DNA of 57,665 bases from positions 1 through 57,665 of the forward strand of contig JAFYRT010000019.1 of assembly GCA_017546805.1 (NCBI GenBank), written 5' to 3'. Numbering within the stretch: the stretch's first letter is position 1; the number at the start of each line of letters is the position of its first letter. Position numbers and translations under genes: made by a program. The stretch comes from Muribaculaceae bacterium (GTDB lineage: Bacteria; Bacteroidota; Bacteroidia; Bacteroidales; G3-4614). The notes beneath the pieces were generated by a model. The model searched no databases and was not told where the DNA came from. It was given only the letters and a program-made list of their open reading frames with translations. Below are positions 16,761 through 24,735 of the stretch, one piece after another.

Positions 16761-17390
16761 ATGTTGTATAGTAAAGATGTTTTAATAGAGTTGGTAAAGA
16801 TTAATATGGAGGAGGGATTTTCTGATACTCTATATAGCGAGGTTGAGAAATGCGGAGGAATTGGAATTGATTCATATATAGAGAGTAAACTACCAGAAGC
16901 CATTACTCAAGTATTTTTGGCAGCCCCTGATAGTTTATTGCCTCAAATCGATGCCTCCTCGCTATTAACGCCTCAAAAGCACCAAAATGGTAGCGGCGAG
17001 ATTCTGCTACCCAAAGATATGTTGCGCTTCACTCTTTTAAAGATGAAAGGTTGGGACAGGGCAGTAACTGTTATTAACAATCAAAACAGTTCGGTGGCAA
17101 TGCTTCAAAAAAATCCATACACAATGGCAGGAAGGAGTAAACCGGTTGTAGTGCTTGAGAATGGTCATAATGGCGATAAAGTATTGCGTTACTACTCACT
17201 ACCTCCCGAAATTCGCAACCACGAGATAGAGGATGCCCTATATGTAAAGATTCCTGATTTATCTTCTCCTATAGAGATACACGAATTGCTTTTGCCCTCA
17301 ATAACATATCTGACCGCATCTATTGTGTTTAATATTTTGGGAGATACCGAACGCGCTGCCTTAATGCGTTCGCACGTATCAATTGGTTAA
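16761..17390 (+). CDS. probable phage head-tail connector protein
   Basis: The 209-residue protein begins 9 bp after the preceding gene, so the two are probably co-transcribed. It contains ITQVFLAAPDSLLPQ near residue 50, GEILLPKDMLRFTLLKMKGWDRAV near 90-115, KNPYTMAGRSKPVVVLENG near 125-145 and a C-terminal helical part ending in LGDTERAALMRSHVSIG. The arrangement of alpha-helices around a small beta core, and a location between the coat and tail-fibre genes, fit a connector or adaptor placed under the portal (P22 gp4-like role). There is no catalytic motif. The call is moderate and based on context and general resemblance. Confidence 0.5.
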   Translation: MLYSKDVLIELVKINMEEGFSDTLYSEVEKCGGIGIDSYIESKLPEAITQVFLAAPDSLLPQIDASSLLTPQKHQNGSGEILLPKDMLRFTLLKMKGWDRAVTVINNQNSSVAMLQKNPYTMAGRSKPVVVLENGHNGDKVLRYYSLPPEIRNHEIEDALYVKIPDLSSPIEIHELLLPSITYLTASIVFNILGDTERAALMRSHVSIG

Positions 17391-17413
17391 TTAATATATA
17401 TTTTAATTTAGTT

Positions 17414-20400
17414 ATGAATAGTTCTATTGATATTGATAAAAACAACCATTTTTTAGGATATTATTATGGGGTTGCCGAGGTTCTGTCATTAAACTTTACG
17501 CCACAACCCGGTATGTTCTTCGTGAATGGTGAGACTAATTCAGTGTGGATGTGGGATGCCTTAACCCGTATGTGGATTGACACTAACCGTGTGGATAGTG
17601 GCATGAAAGGTATGCTAAATAATGATAAGGGTAACTCACCAAGTGATTTTGTGCCAGCTCCTCAAAGCGGAGTTAACGAAAGCTACTTTTATGTGGCTGA
17701 GTGTGAGGATTGCGACGTGAATACTGCTGCCAAACCAAAGGATATTACTTTTACAAATTTTAAAAACGGAAACAGCTCGGTGTCTGTTACCGTGCGTAAA
17801 ACTTCTATTGTTTCTCTGTTTTGGAACGGTACTTATTGGGAGACAAGTGTTGTGCCAATGAATATTGATTTGGACCGCTTATTCAAGGGGATTTTGTATG
17901 CTTATTCCTCTGGAGGCAAACTTAAATTGTATTCTGATAAGGAAAAGAGCACGGAGTTTAGATCGAATTCCATAGGTGGTAAACTTGGTAGTGTATGGAG
18001 AGTAAATGGTGAAGCAGCCGGTATTCTTATTTCGAGTTATGGAACGCTTAGTCTTATTACTCCAAAAAATATGTATCTGTTTGAATATAGCGATATCGAC
18101 GGCAACAAATTAGAGTCCAGCAGTGACGATTATAAGAATGGCAATGGTTATTGGGGAAAGGTTACACAATGTGAGAATCTTAAACCAGAGGAGCGTACGA
18201 AATGGAATAAGGCTGTTACGGATTTGGCGACTGAGACACAAACCAGGGAAAATGCCATTACGGAGTTGACAACAAGGGCTTTTACTAAGACAATTTACAC
18301 TAAAAACGAAGCTGATGGGTGGAAACTTTATAAAGATGAAAACTACACTGCTAACTTAGGTTATGAATCAAAGGGTAATGTATTTAAGGTTTTAGGCGAA
18401 TCTGTAAATGGTATAGCTGTTTCTGTTGGTAGTAATATTCTTGTTTTGAGTGCAAAAAGAAGTTTGTTTTTCGGATGGGATAACAGTAACAATAAATACA
18501 TATTCGACAAAGAATATAATTATGTCACTGCAACCGATATTTCGGCATGGAATAAGGCTGTTACGGATTTGGCGACTGAAACACAAACCAGGGTAAATGC
18601 TATTGCGGAGTTGACAGCAAAGGCTTTTGATGCGACTGTTTATATTGATACAGCGAACAATGCCAATATCCTTTACAGAGAGTATGATAGTAATACCAAA
18701 ACATTTTCTTCGGAATTGGGTTTCCAAACCAATGGCAAAGTATTTAAAGTCTATAATTCTATTTTTAGTGGTATTGGTATTTCAATTGGTGGTAATATTC
18801 TTGTTTTGAGTGCAAAAAGAAGTTTGTTTTTCAAATGGAATAACAATAAATACATATTCGATAAAGAATATAATTATGTCACTGCAACCGATATTTCGGC
18901 ATGGAATAAGGCTGTTACGGATTTGGCGGCTGTTAAGGGTGATATTACGGATTTAAAGAATAATCCAAGTTCTGCGTCTACGGTTGAATATGCTACTTCT
19001 GTGTCTGTTCCGAAAGGTGGTTTTGTTTTTGCGGATGGGGCGTCGTTTTTAGCTGGGAAAAACGAAGTGTGGTTAAGTTCTGCAATGAAAGAGTTGGGTC
19101 TTAAGTACAAGAGTGTGGCTGTTGGTGGACAGTCTATAAAAGATACTGCTTATCGTTTATGTATGGACAATGAAGACTATTCTGAGAGTTTGGAAAAAAT
19201 GGATGTTTTCTTAATCGACCATGTTCATAATCAGGATGTGTTTACTCTTTCTCGTGAACGCTCCATTGAGGAGTATGAAGAAATTATAAGAAATCTGAAT
19301 ATTGACGATAACGGGAAAGTTTCAGATTATAGCATCTCTTATGCCGAAGCTTTTGATTATGTTATTAAAAAGCACATGGCTAATTGCTATAATCTTAAAG
19401 ATAATGCAGATTCTAAATGGCATGGTGTAAAAAGTGGTAAGCCTGTGCAGATGCTTTTGTGTACTCATTGGCATGATGCAAGAACGACATATAATGAGTC
19501 GGTGAGAAAATTGTGTGCTAAATGGGGTATTGCTTTGTGCGAAATGGATATCAATATCGGTTTTGCTAAAACAGGTACACATCCCGTGGCTGTTTATAAT
19601 GGCGAGCCTGCTCAAATTTCTTTGTTTTACGCTCAGGACGGAAGTAAAGGGTATGGTTTGGGGGCTCTTGAAGATTCTGATATTGATAAGCAAGTTACAC
19701 CTCATATATATGGATTACATCAGTATTTAGGTGAAGAAAATCACAACTTCCTTACTTATAAAATGGCTTCTATTTTAATGAGGTGTTTTGTGGTTTCGAA
19801 TGTGATTGAGTGGTCTTCGTCTTTTAATATGAACGACTACAAAACTCAGGGTGTCTATTATATCAATGGGGTAAGATTGAGTTCTGAACGTGATAATCTG
19901 CCTATTCTAAATGCGGCAAGCGGACACTCGATAAGTGGTGAGTTCACGGTCTTGGATGCTTCGTTAAGCGAGGAGGAGATGTGTGTTACTCAATACTTGA
20001 AACTGTCTAATAGATTAGGTAGGGAGGGTAAAGAGTATATACGCACTTACAATCGATTCAAAGATGGCAGAGAGGAGTGGAGTTTGTGGAGAGAGTTAAA
20101 GGGTACTTTGAACCTTAATCAAATCAGTGATGAGCAACTTAAATCTTATACCGAGAATGGTTGTTATGAGGGGGTTATAGTTAACTCTACTGATGTAGCC
20201 TATGTATCCAGAGAATATGAAGAGTTCAATGCAAGTAATGAAGTAAATGAGTTAAGGACAATCCCAACTGCATGTTTGTTTACAATGGAGGTACAAAACA
20301 ACTATGCAGTTATAGAGAAATTCAGTGAAATGGTTGGGGATGCAGTGCCTCATACGATTGTTCAGCGAGTTAAATTTGTTGCAGTAAACAGTAATGCCGT

Positions 20401-20461
20401 TGAGGTTAAACGTGTTTGCACAGACGGTATATGGGGTAATTGGACGAAAATTAATCAATAG
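17414..20461 (+). CDS. phage tail fibre protein with SGNH-like hydrolase domain
   Basis: The 1015-residue protein has an N-terminal virion-attachment-like region (1-120, with FTPQPGMFFVNGETNSVWMW). Modular repeats follow (about 155-500): two clear units of about 115 residues beginning WNKAVTDLATETQTR and ending YIFDKEYNYVTATDIS, plus an upstream degenerate copy and a downstream partial one. Residues about 525-795 look like an SGNH/GDSL-type domain (FVFADGASFLAG, then VAVGGQSIKDTAYR, and a late His-containing LHQYLGEENHNFLTYK). The C-terminal part has two tail-knob-like sections (TQGVYYINGVRLSS and WSLWRELKG; IVQRVKFV and GIWGNWTKINQ). The likely role is receptor binding with surface-glycan deacylation or esterase activity. 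The following gene starts 3 bp downstream. Confidence 0.75.
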   Translation: MNSSIDIDKNNHFLGYYYGVAEVLSLNFTPQPGMFFVNGETNSVWMWDALTRMWIDTNRVDSGMKGMLNNDKGNSPSDFVPAPQSGVNESYFYVAECEDCDVNTAAKPKDITFTNFKNGNSSVSVTVRKTSIVSLFWNGTYWETSVVPMNIDLDRLFKGILYAYSSGGKLKLYSDKEKSTEFRSNSIGGKLGSVWRVNGEAAGILISSYGTLSLITPKNMYLFEYSDIDGNKLESSSDDYKNGNGYWGKVTQCENLKPEERTKWNKAVTDLATETQTRENAITELTTRAFTKTIYTKNEADGWKLYKDENYTANLGYESKGNVFKVLGESVNGIAVSVGSNILVLSAKRSLFFGWDNSNNKYIFDKEYNYVTATDISAWNKAVTDLATETQTRVNAIAELTAKAFDATVYIDTANNANILYREYDSNTKTFSSELGFQTNGKVFKVYNSIFSGIGISIGGNILVLSAKRSLFFKWNNNKYIFDKEYNYVTATDISAWNKAVTDLAAVKGDITDLKNNPSSASTVEYATSVSVPKGGFVFADGASFLAGKNEVWLSSAMKELGLKYKSVAVGGQSIKDTAYRLCMDNEDYSESLEKMDVFLIDHVHNQDVFTLSRERSIEEYEEIIRNLNIDDNGKVSDYSISYAEAFDYVIKKHMANCYNLKDNADSKWHGVKSGKPVQMLLCTHWHDARTTYNESVRKLCAKWGIALCEMDINIGFAKTGTHPVAVYNGEPAQISLFYAQDGSKGYGLGALEDSDIDKQVTPHIYGLHQYLGEENHNFLTYKMASILMRCFVVSNVIEWSSSFNMNDYKTQGVYYINGVRLSSERDNLPILNAASGHSISGEFTVLDASLSEEEMCVTQYLKLSNRLGREGKEYIRTYNRFKDGREEWSLWRELKGTLNLNQISDEQLKSYTENGCYEGVIVNSTDVAYVSREYEEFNASNEVNELRTIPTACLFTMEVQNNYAVIEKFSEMVGDAVPHTIVQRVKFVAVNSNAVEVKRVCTDGIWGNWTKINQ
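18206..18914 (+). repeat. tandem ~350-bp coding repeat in the tail fibre gene
   Basis: The word AATAAGGCTGTTACGGATTT recurs at 18206, 18551 and 18905 (spacings 345 and 354 bp). Between them, long blocks such as that encoding ILVLSAKRSLFF and YIFDKEYNYVTATDIS are almost identical, while intervening receptor-facing segments differ. This marks two tandem modules produced by intragenic duplication. Confidence 0.85.
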
Positions 20462-20464
20462 CAT

Positions 20465-20818
20465 ATGGAGACTGCAGGCGAAATAGCTACAGTTGTAACA
20501 GCAATAGGCGGTTTTGAATTGATAAAGTGGGTAGTAACATGGTTTGCTACCCGCAAATCCACTCAAAAGAAAGTAAGAGAAGAGGCGGAAGCTCTGCAAA
20601 TTGGCAATGAACAGAAACGGGTGGACTGGCTTGAGAAACGAATTTGTGAGCGAGATGCAAAGATTGATTCTTTATATATTGAACTGCGTGCCGAACAACA
20701 GAACCGATTAGAGGAGATTTTTAAGCGCCACGAAGTGGAACTTAAATTCAGAGAGAGCGAGGTAAAACGTTGCGATATACGCAAATGTTCAAATCGCAGA
20801 CCTCCAAGTGATTATTGA
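20465..20818 (+). CDS. small membrane/coiled-coil phage protein, holin candidate
   Basis: The 117-residue protein starts 3 bp after the tail fibre stop codon. Residues 5-28 (GEIATVVTAIGGFELIKWVVTWFA) form one moderately hydrophobic segment. A long charged coiled coil follows (about 33-105, with EEAEALQIGNEQKRVDWLEKRI) and the end is basic. It is directly followed by a DUF5675 protein and a spanin-like lipoprotein, so it occupies the holin slot of a lysis cassette. Bacteroidota prophages often carry a comparable single-span/coiled-coil protein there. Holin function is inferred from position; an alternative is a tail-associated or signalling-type membrane protein. Confidence 0.5.
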   Translation: METAGEIATVVTAIGGFELIKWVVTWFATRKSTQKKVREEAEALQIGNEQKRVDWLEKRICERDAKIDSLYIELRAEQQNRLEEIFKRHEVELKFRESEVKRCDIRKCSNRRPPSDY

Positions 20819-20836
20819 ATATAAAAAAGGGTAGTT

Positions 20837-21271
20837 ATGAAATTATTGGTAAAAAGAAAGTTTTTAGGGAAAAACTATACGATAGGAGCTTTGTACATCG
20901 ATGGCAAATATTTTTGCGACACTCTCGAAGATAGAGTAATTGATGTTGACCAAAGCGGGAAATTTGATGGTGATGAAAAGAAGATTCCAGGGAAAAGCGC
21001 AATTCCTTATGGAGAGTACAAAGTTGTGATAAATCGTTCTCCCAAGTTCAAACGAGAGTTACCTCGACTGATTGATGTTCCCCACTTTGAGGGGATATTA
21101 ATTCACAGAGGAAATAGTGCGTCTGACACATCGGGGTGTATTCTTGTGGGAGAGAACAGCATAAGAGGACGCCTTTCAAACTCCTCAATATACGAGGATA
21201 TATTGGTAATGGAGTGTAAGGCTGCTTTAAAAAGAGGAGAAGATATAAACATAAAAATAGAGGAGTCATGA
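20837..21271 (+). CDS. DUF5675 family protein, probable phage endolysin-type enzyme
   Basis: The 144-residue protein matches the DUF5675 pattern: an N-terminal beta meander (YTIGALYIDGKYFCDTLED), IPYGEYKVVI at about 56-65, then GILIHRGNSASDTSGCILVG at 86-105. His90 and Cys101 in this last motif are spaced like the His/Cys of L,D-transpeptidase (YkuD) active sites, which suggests action on peptidoglycan cross-links; this is inference, since the family's reaction is not established. No signal peptide is present, so release would need the upstream holin candidate. Its stop overlaps the next start (ATGA at 21268-21271), indicating translational coupling in a lysis cassette. Confidence 0.75.
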   Translation: MKLLVKRKFLGKNYTIGALYIDGKYFCDTLEDRVIDVDQSGKFDGDEKKIPGKSAIPYGEYKVVINRSPKFKRELPRLIDVPHFEGILIHRGNSASDTSGCILVGENSIRGRLSNSSIYEDILVMECKAALKRGEDINIKIEES

Positions 21272-21687
21272 AGCAATACAGAATAGGAATATTAACAATA
21301 TGCATTCTCTTTATGGTAATACCATTTTTGTTTTGCCTAATGGGATGCTCCTCGCCTTCTCGAACTGTTGTTGTGGAGCGAGATACATTATATATTGAAC
21401 GAGTTGCCGAGAGGCAAACTATTGTTTGTGATACGATAGAGACTTCGAGCAGAATTGTTGAGTATCTTATTGATTCGTTAGGAGATTGGCGTCCTCAAAA
21501 AATGGTGGAGAAGACAACTTTACAACACCATACGCAAAAAAGCGGAGAGGAAGAGATTGTCTCGGAAGTGTCGTCATTAAAAACCAAAACAGAAATTGAG
21601 AAGAATTCTCCCACAATTAGCAAATGGCATATTTGGGGTATATTTTCGCTATTGATTTTTTTCGTTTTTATATTGATAAAATTCTGA
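21268..21687 (+). CDS. unimolecular-spanin-like lipoprotein
   Basis: The 139-residue protein has an N-terminal lipoprotein signal with lipobox LMGC (Cys27 as the lipidation site). A periplasmic-type middle is rich in charged and beta/coil residues, and a C-terminal transmembrane segment lies at about 120-138 (WGIFSLLIFFVFILIKF). Outer-membrane lipid anchor at one end and inner-membrane helix at the other is the defining topology of unimolecular spanins such as T1 gp11, which fuse inner and outer membranes in the last step of lysis. It overlaps the DUF5675 gene by 4 bp and ends the phage unit just before the second terminator and fold-back repeat. Topology is seen directly; function is inferred from it. 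Confidence 0.68.
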   Translation: MKQYRIGILTICILFMVIPFLFCLMGCSSPSRTVVVERDTLYIERVAERQTIVCDTIETSSRIVEYLIDSLGDWRPQKMVEKTTLQHHTQKSGEEEIVSEVSSLKTKTEIEKNSPTISKWHIWGIFSLLIFFVFILIKF

Positions 21688-21717
21688 TATTTCAAATATT
21701 TACCAAACGAAGAGAGG

Positions 21718-21756
21718 GAGGTTGACCCAAAAGTATTAAAGGGTCATCCTCTTTTT
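21718..21756 (+). terminator. terminator hairpin, repeat copy 2
   Basis: Arms GAGGTTGACCC and GGGTCATCCTC (one mismatch) surround a 12-nt loop and are followed by TTTTTG. It follows the spanin gene. It is the same hairpin design as 13679-13711, with altered pairs. Confidence 0.7.
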
Positions 21757-21761
21757 GTTGG

Positions 21762-21880
21762 GGATTGAATAAAAAGAGCTATTTTAAGGCTTGCGAAGGC
21801 TACAAAACCGCAGTTTACTAATCGTAAATGAGGATTTTGGAGACAAGCGTAACGACAAAAGAGCCTTTTTAGTCAACCCC
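21762..21880. repeat. fold-back repeat, copy 2
   Basis: This is a near-identical second copy of 13723-13838 in the same orientation, again directly after a terminator hairpin. The outer stem, the CCAAAACCGCAGTTTACTAA core and its partner are kept; there are few substitutions. It lies between the convergent spanin and TonB genes. Copies 1 and 2 bracket the 8-kb scaffold-to-spanin segment. Confidence 0.7.
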
Positions 21881-21907
21881 CTCCTCTAAGTTTATAAAGT
21901 ATCTGTT

Positions 21908-22657
21908 TTATCTATTTATTTTGAAGTAGTAGATAATTGTTCCGTTTTGGTTGTTGTTCTCTTTTATCGACTCAAACGTTGCCTTACGTGCAGCCTCAAG
22001 AGCCCTGTTCCTCATATTTAAATTAGAAGCTATCTTATTATCACTCTTTTGTAAATTAATAGAGGCATTTATCACTCTTCCTGCGGGATTCACGGTTATG
22101 TCCACCACAAGTTTTCCCTCAATGTTTGTATTGTCATATTGTGGGCGTGGCAAACTTTCTCCTTTGGCAAGACCTCTTCCTCCGAGGTCAAAACTTCCGT
22201 ATCCTGCATTACCACTCTCGGCTCCTTCTGTTGAGTTTCCATTAGGAGAACCTTTGCTATCGGAGCTGTTTTGCGAAGAAGATGCCGATAATGCTCCCGA
22301 CACAAGAGAGTTTATTCTATCAGTCTCTTTACGTTCAGCCTCCTCTTTTGCCTTGCGCTCCTCCTCTATACGTTGCTCTTCTTTACGTTTCTTTTCGTCG
22401 TCCTCTGATGAGATAGATGGCTCTTCACTATCTTGAGTTATCTCCTCGGCAGAAGATGTCACTTTTGGAGGAATATATCCCGATGGTTTTTCAGTAACAA
22501 TCTCGTAATTGTTTCCGTATGCCACCAATATACCTCCTCCCTCATCACTCACCGGAGAGTATAGCTTTGTAAAAAAGAGAATAAGTATTATGGCAACGTG
22601 AAAAAACAAGGTGCCAACAACGCCTAAAATCTTATCTTTTTTATCGGGGTTGTTCAT
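21908..22657 (-). CDS. tonB: TonB-family energy transducer
   Basis: The 249-residue protein has one N-terminal transmembrane helix (about 11-31, ILGVVGTLFFHVAIILILFF). A Glu/Lys/Arg-rich periplasmic linker follows (about 78-112), then a Ser/Gly-rich spacer and a C-terminal TonB-like fold (about 165-249, with NIEGKLVVDITVNPAGRVINASI and GTIIYYFKINR). It would span the periplasm and pass proton-motive energy from ExbB/ExbD to outer-membrane TonB-dependent receptors. It is the last gene of an exbB-exbD-tonB operon: the ExbD stop is 11 bp upstream. TolA-like function is the alternative, because linker composition is similar, but the C-terminal domain reads as TonB type. Confidence 0.82.
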   Translation of the reverse strand: MNNPDKKDKILGVVGTLFFHVAIILILFFTKLYSPVSDEGGGILVAYGNNYEIVTEKPSGYIPPKVTSSAEEITQDSEEPSISSEDDEKKRKEEQRIEEERKAKEEAERKETDRINSLVSGALSASSSQNSSDSKGSPNGNSTEGAESGNAGYGSFDLGGRGLAKGESLPRPQYDNTNIEGKLVVDITVNPAGRVINASINLQKSDNKIASNLNMRNRALEAARKATFESIKENNNQNGTIIYYFKINR

Positions 22658-22668
22658 TAGTTTTACAA

Positions 22669-23082
22669 TTATTTCTTAACAGGTTGAGTTGCCAAAACCA
22701 TTTTCACACCTTTTTCGGCACCAACACCAAGCACTCTAACCACTTCGCCATACTCAATACTCTTGTCGGCGTTTATTGCAACAAACACCTCGCCCTCTTC
22801 AAGGACAAGAGCCTCTAACATATCATCTAATTGTTCGGGTAAAATCTCCATAGGAGCTTTGTTCCCTTTTGAAAAGTAGTAGCGGTTATCCTTATCTATG
22901 GTAACTCTTGCCGCAGGAGTTGATGATACCTGATTTTTGCTTTGAGGCAACATTACCTTAATGGCATTTGGGAATACCGCTGTAGAGGTAACCATAAAGA
23001 ATATAAGCAACAAGAATATAACGTCGGTCATTGACGCCATACTGAAGGTTGCATTTATATTATGTCTACGTTTAAAAGCCAT
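22669..23082 (-). CDS. exbD: ExbD/TolR biopolymer transport protein
   Basis: The 137-residue protein has the usual layout: a short cytoplasmic N-terminus (MAFKRRHNINATF), one transmembrane helix containing the proton-path aspartate (Asp20 in MASMTDVIFLLLIFFMV), and a periplasmic domain with VEVF-type strands (VTIDKDNRYYF, VFVAINADKSIEYGEVV). It forms the ion-conducting stator with ExbB and drives TonB. Its length is normal for the family. It lies 3 bp after exbB and 11 bp before tonB, which makes one operon. Confidence 0.93.
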   Translation of the reverse strand: MAFKRRHNINATFSMASMTDVIFLLLIFFMVTSTAVFPNAIKVMLPQSKNQVSSTPAARVTIDKDNRYYFSKGNKAPMEILPEQLDDMLEALVLEEGEVFVAINADKSIEYGEVVRVLGVGAEKGVKMVLATQPVKK

Positions 23083-23085
23083 ACT

Positions 23086-23784
23086 CTATTTTTGTGCAGG
23101 TTCATTTATAAGATCCATAAACTCCATTGTCTTTGACTCCAAGTCTCTAACAACGCCATCAACACGAGCAACAAGGAAGTTGTATGCAAACAATGCTATA
23201 ATACCAACAACCAAACCAGCCACAGTGGTAACAAGAGCCTCGTATATACCGGCTGAAAGGGTTGTAATATCAGCACTACCTCCAGCCTCTGCCATATTGA
23301 AGAATGCTCTAACCATTCCCGATACTGTTCCCAAGAAACCAATCATGGGCGCACCTGCTGCAGTTGTTGCCAACCAAGGGAAGTTTTTCTCCAATTTTGC
23401 AATCTCAATATTACCTGTGTTTTCTATTGCAACAAGCACATCGTTCATAGGGCGTCCCAAACGAGATATTCCCTTCTCTATCAAACGAGCATAAGGAGTA
23501 TCTATCTTTTTGCAAAGGTTACGAGCCGAAGCAATATCTCCTTCGTAAATACAGTCTTTAATGCGAGCCATAAAGGTATTATCAGCCTTGGCAGCTTTAC
23601 GAATAGCACTCCATCGCTCGAAGAATACATATATAGCCAAAATAGACAATAGTAGCAACGGAATCATAATTATTCCACCCTTCATTGTCAATGCCAAAAG
23701 ATCAAACTCTTTTACACTCTCTTCGGCAACCTCAACAACGGGAGTAGTTGCCACATCAGCTAAAATTGTTGCTAAAATATTCAT
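23086..23784 (-). CDS. exbB: ExbB/TolQ/MotA proton channel family protein
   Basis: The 232-residue inner-membrane protein has an N-terminal hydrophobic segment before the core. It then shows the three family helices: about 35-55 (GGIIMIPLLLLSILAIYVFF), about 135-160 (LATTAAGAPMIGFLGTVSGMVRAF) and about 175-200 (TTVAGLVVGIIALFAYNFLV). The GFLGTVxGMV and AGLVVGIxA motifs are those of the ExbB/MotA/TolQ family. With ExbD it converts the proton gradient into movement transmitted by TonB. It is the first gene of exbB-exbD-tonB and is preceded by pdxJ on the same strand after 102 bp. Confidence 0.93.
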   Translation of the reverse strand: MNILATILADVATTPVVEVAEESVKEFDLLALTMKGGIIMIPLLLLSILAIYVFFERWSAIRKAAKADNTFMARIKDCIYEGDIASARNLCKKIDTPYARLIEKGISRLGRPMNDVLVAIENTGNIEIAKLEKNFPWLATTAAGAPMIGFLGTVSGMVRAFFNMAEAGGSADITTLSAGIYEALVTTVAGLVVGIIALFAYNFLVARVDGVVRDLESKTMEFMDLINEPAQK

Positions 23785-23853
23785 AGTTTAGTACTTATAT
23801 TACAAATGTGATAAATCTTTATATTGTAAGACTCTTTTTTATCTTATTGGTTT

Positions 23854-23871
23854 AAAACAGAGTACTGTTTT
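23854..23871 (-). terminator. weak hairpin after pdxJ
   Basis: AAAACAG and CTGTTTT arms with a 4-nt loop, flanked by A/T runs, lie between pdxJ and exbB. The hairpin is short and AT-rich, so termination would be partial at best. Confidence 0.3.
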
Positions 23872-23886
23872 TAACAAAAGGAGTCT

Positions 23887-24609
23887 CTATTTTGCACCTT
23901 TAAGTTGTTGTTTATATTGTTTTATGGTCTCCTCTAAGCCTAAATAGAGTGCATCGCAAATTAAAGCGTGACCAATTGATACCTCCTTAAGCCATGGTAT
24001 ATTCTCTGCAAAATATGCAAGATTCTCAAGACTTAAGTCGTGACCTGCGTTAAGCCCCAAACCAAGAGAACGAGCCTTTTTGGCTGCAACAATAAATGGA
24101 GCAATAGCCTGCTCTCTGTTTTTGCTGTAGTTTGCGGCATATGGTTCGGTATATAGTTCCACTCTGTCGGCATCGCATTTAGCAGCCCACTCAATCATCT
24201 CTTCATCTGCATCAACAAAAATCGAAGTTCTGATTCCTGCATTTTTAAACTTTGCAACAACCTCCGACAAAAACTCAAAGTTATCGCGAGTGTTCCAACC
24301 TGCATTAGAAGTTATGGCATCGGGGCTGTCAGGAACAAGAGTCACTTGAGCAGGACGCACTTGCAATACCTTTTCAATGAATTTGGGGCATGGATTACCC
24401 TCAATATTGAACTCTGTCTTCAGAGCAGGAGCCAAAACATCGAGGTCGGCATATCTGATATGACGCTCATCGGGACGAGGGTGAACGGTTATTCCATCAG
24501 CTCCGAACTTTTCGCAGTCGATAGCAGTTTGCAATATGTTGGGGCGATTACCTCCGCGTGCATTTCGAATAGAGGCAACCTTGTTTATATTAACACTTAA
24601 TCTAATCAT
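23887..24609 (-). CDS. pdxJ: pyridoxine 5'-phosphate synthase
   Basis: The 240-residue cytosolic TIM-barrel enzyme makes pyridoxine 5'-phosphate from 1-deoxy-D-xylulose 5-phosphate and 3-amino-2-oxopropyl phosphate, the last ring-forming step of the DXP-dependent vitamin B6 pathway. The N-terminal signature [20 protein letters not shown] is typical. [16 protein letters not shown] provides the early His/Arg residues, NIEGNP the third strand, and [15 protein letters not shown] the phosphate-binding end. Length is normal. It diverges from nadK across a 126-bp spacer. Confidence 0.96.
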   Translation of the reverse strand: MIRLSVNINKVASIRNARGGNRPNILQTAIDCEKFGADGITVHPRPDERHIRYADLDVLAPALKTEFNIEGNPCPKFIEKVLQVRPAQVTLVPDSPDAITSNAGWNTRDNFEFLSEVVAKFKNAGIRTSIFVDADEEMIEWAAKCDADRVELYTEPYAANYSKNREQAIAPFIVAAKKARSLGLGLNAGHDLSLENLAYFAENIPWLKEVSIGHALICDALYLGLEETIKQYKQQLKGAK

Positions 24610-24690
24610 ATATTTGTTATTGTTTTTTCTATTTTAGTCTCTATAATTTAACAGAATACGGTTCAAAATTTATCAATTTAAATAATTTCC

Positions 24691-24710
24691 GTAACTTTGC
24701 ACAAAGTTAC
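24691..24710 (+). promoter_or_regulatory. nadK -7 box within a palindrome
   Basis: TAACTTTG (24692-24699) matches the host -7 consensus 36 nt before the nadK ATG. It is one arm of a perfect 9-bp inverted repeat (GTAACTTTG, 2-nt spacer, CAAAGTTAC). A symmetrical site over the -7 box would suit a repressor, but no regulator is identified. Confidence 0.5.
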
Positions 24711-24735
24711 TACTTTTTATTCGTATATTAAAATA

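Noticed and set aside
18206-18914. CRISPR-like periodicity
   Set aside because: The repeats are about 350 bp apart, in frame and translated as tail-fibre modules; there is no short repeat-spacer pattern anywhere in the window.
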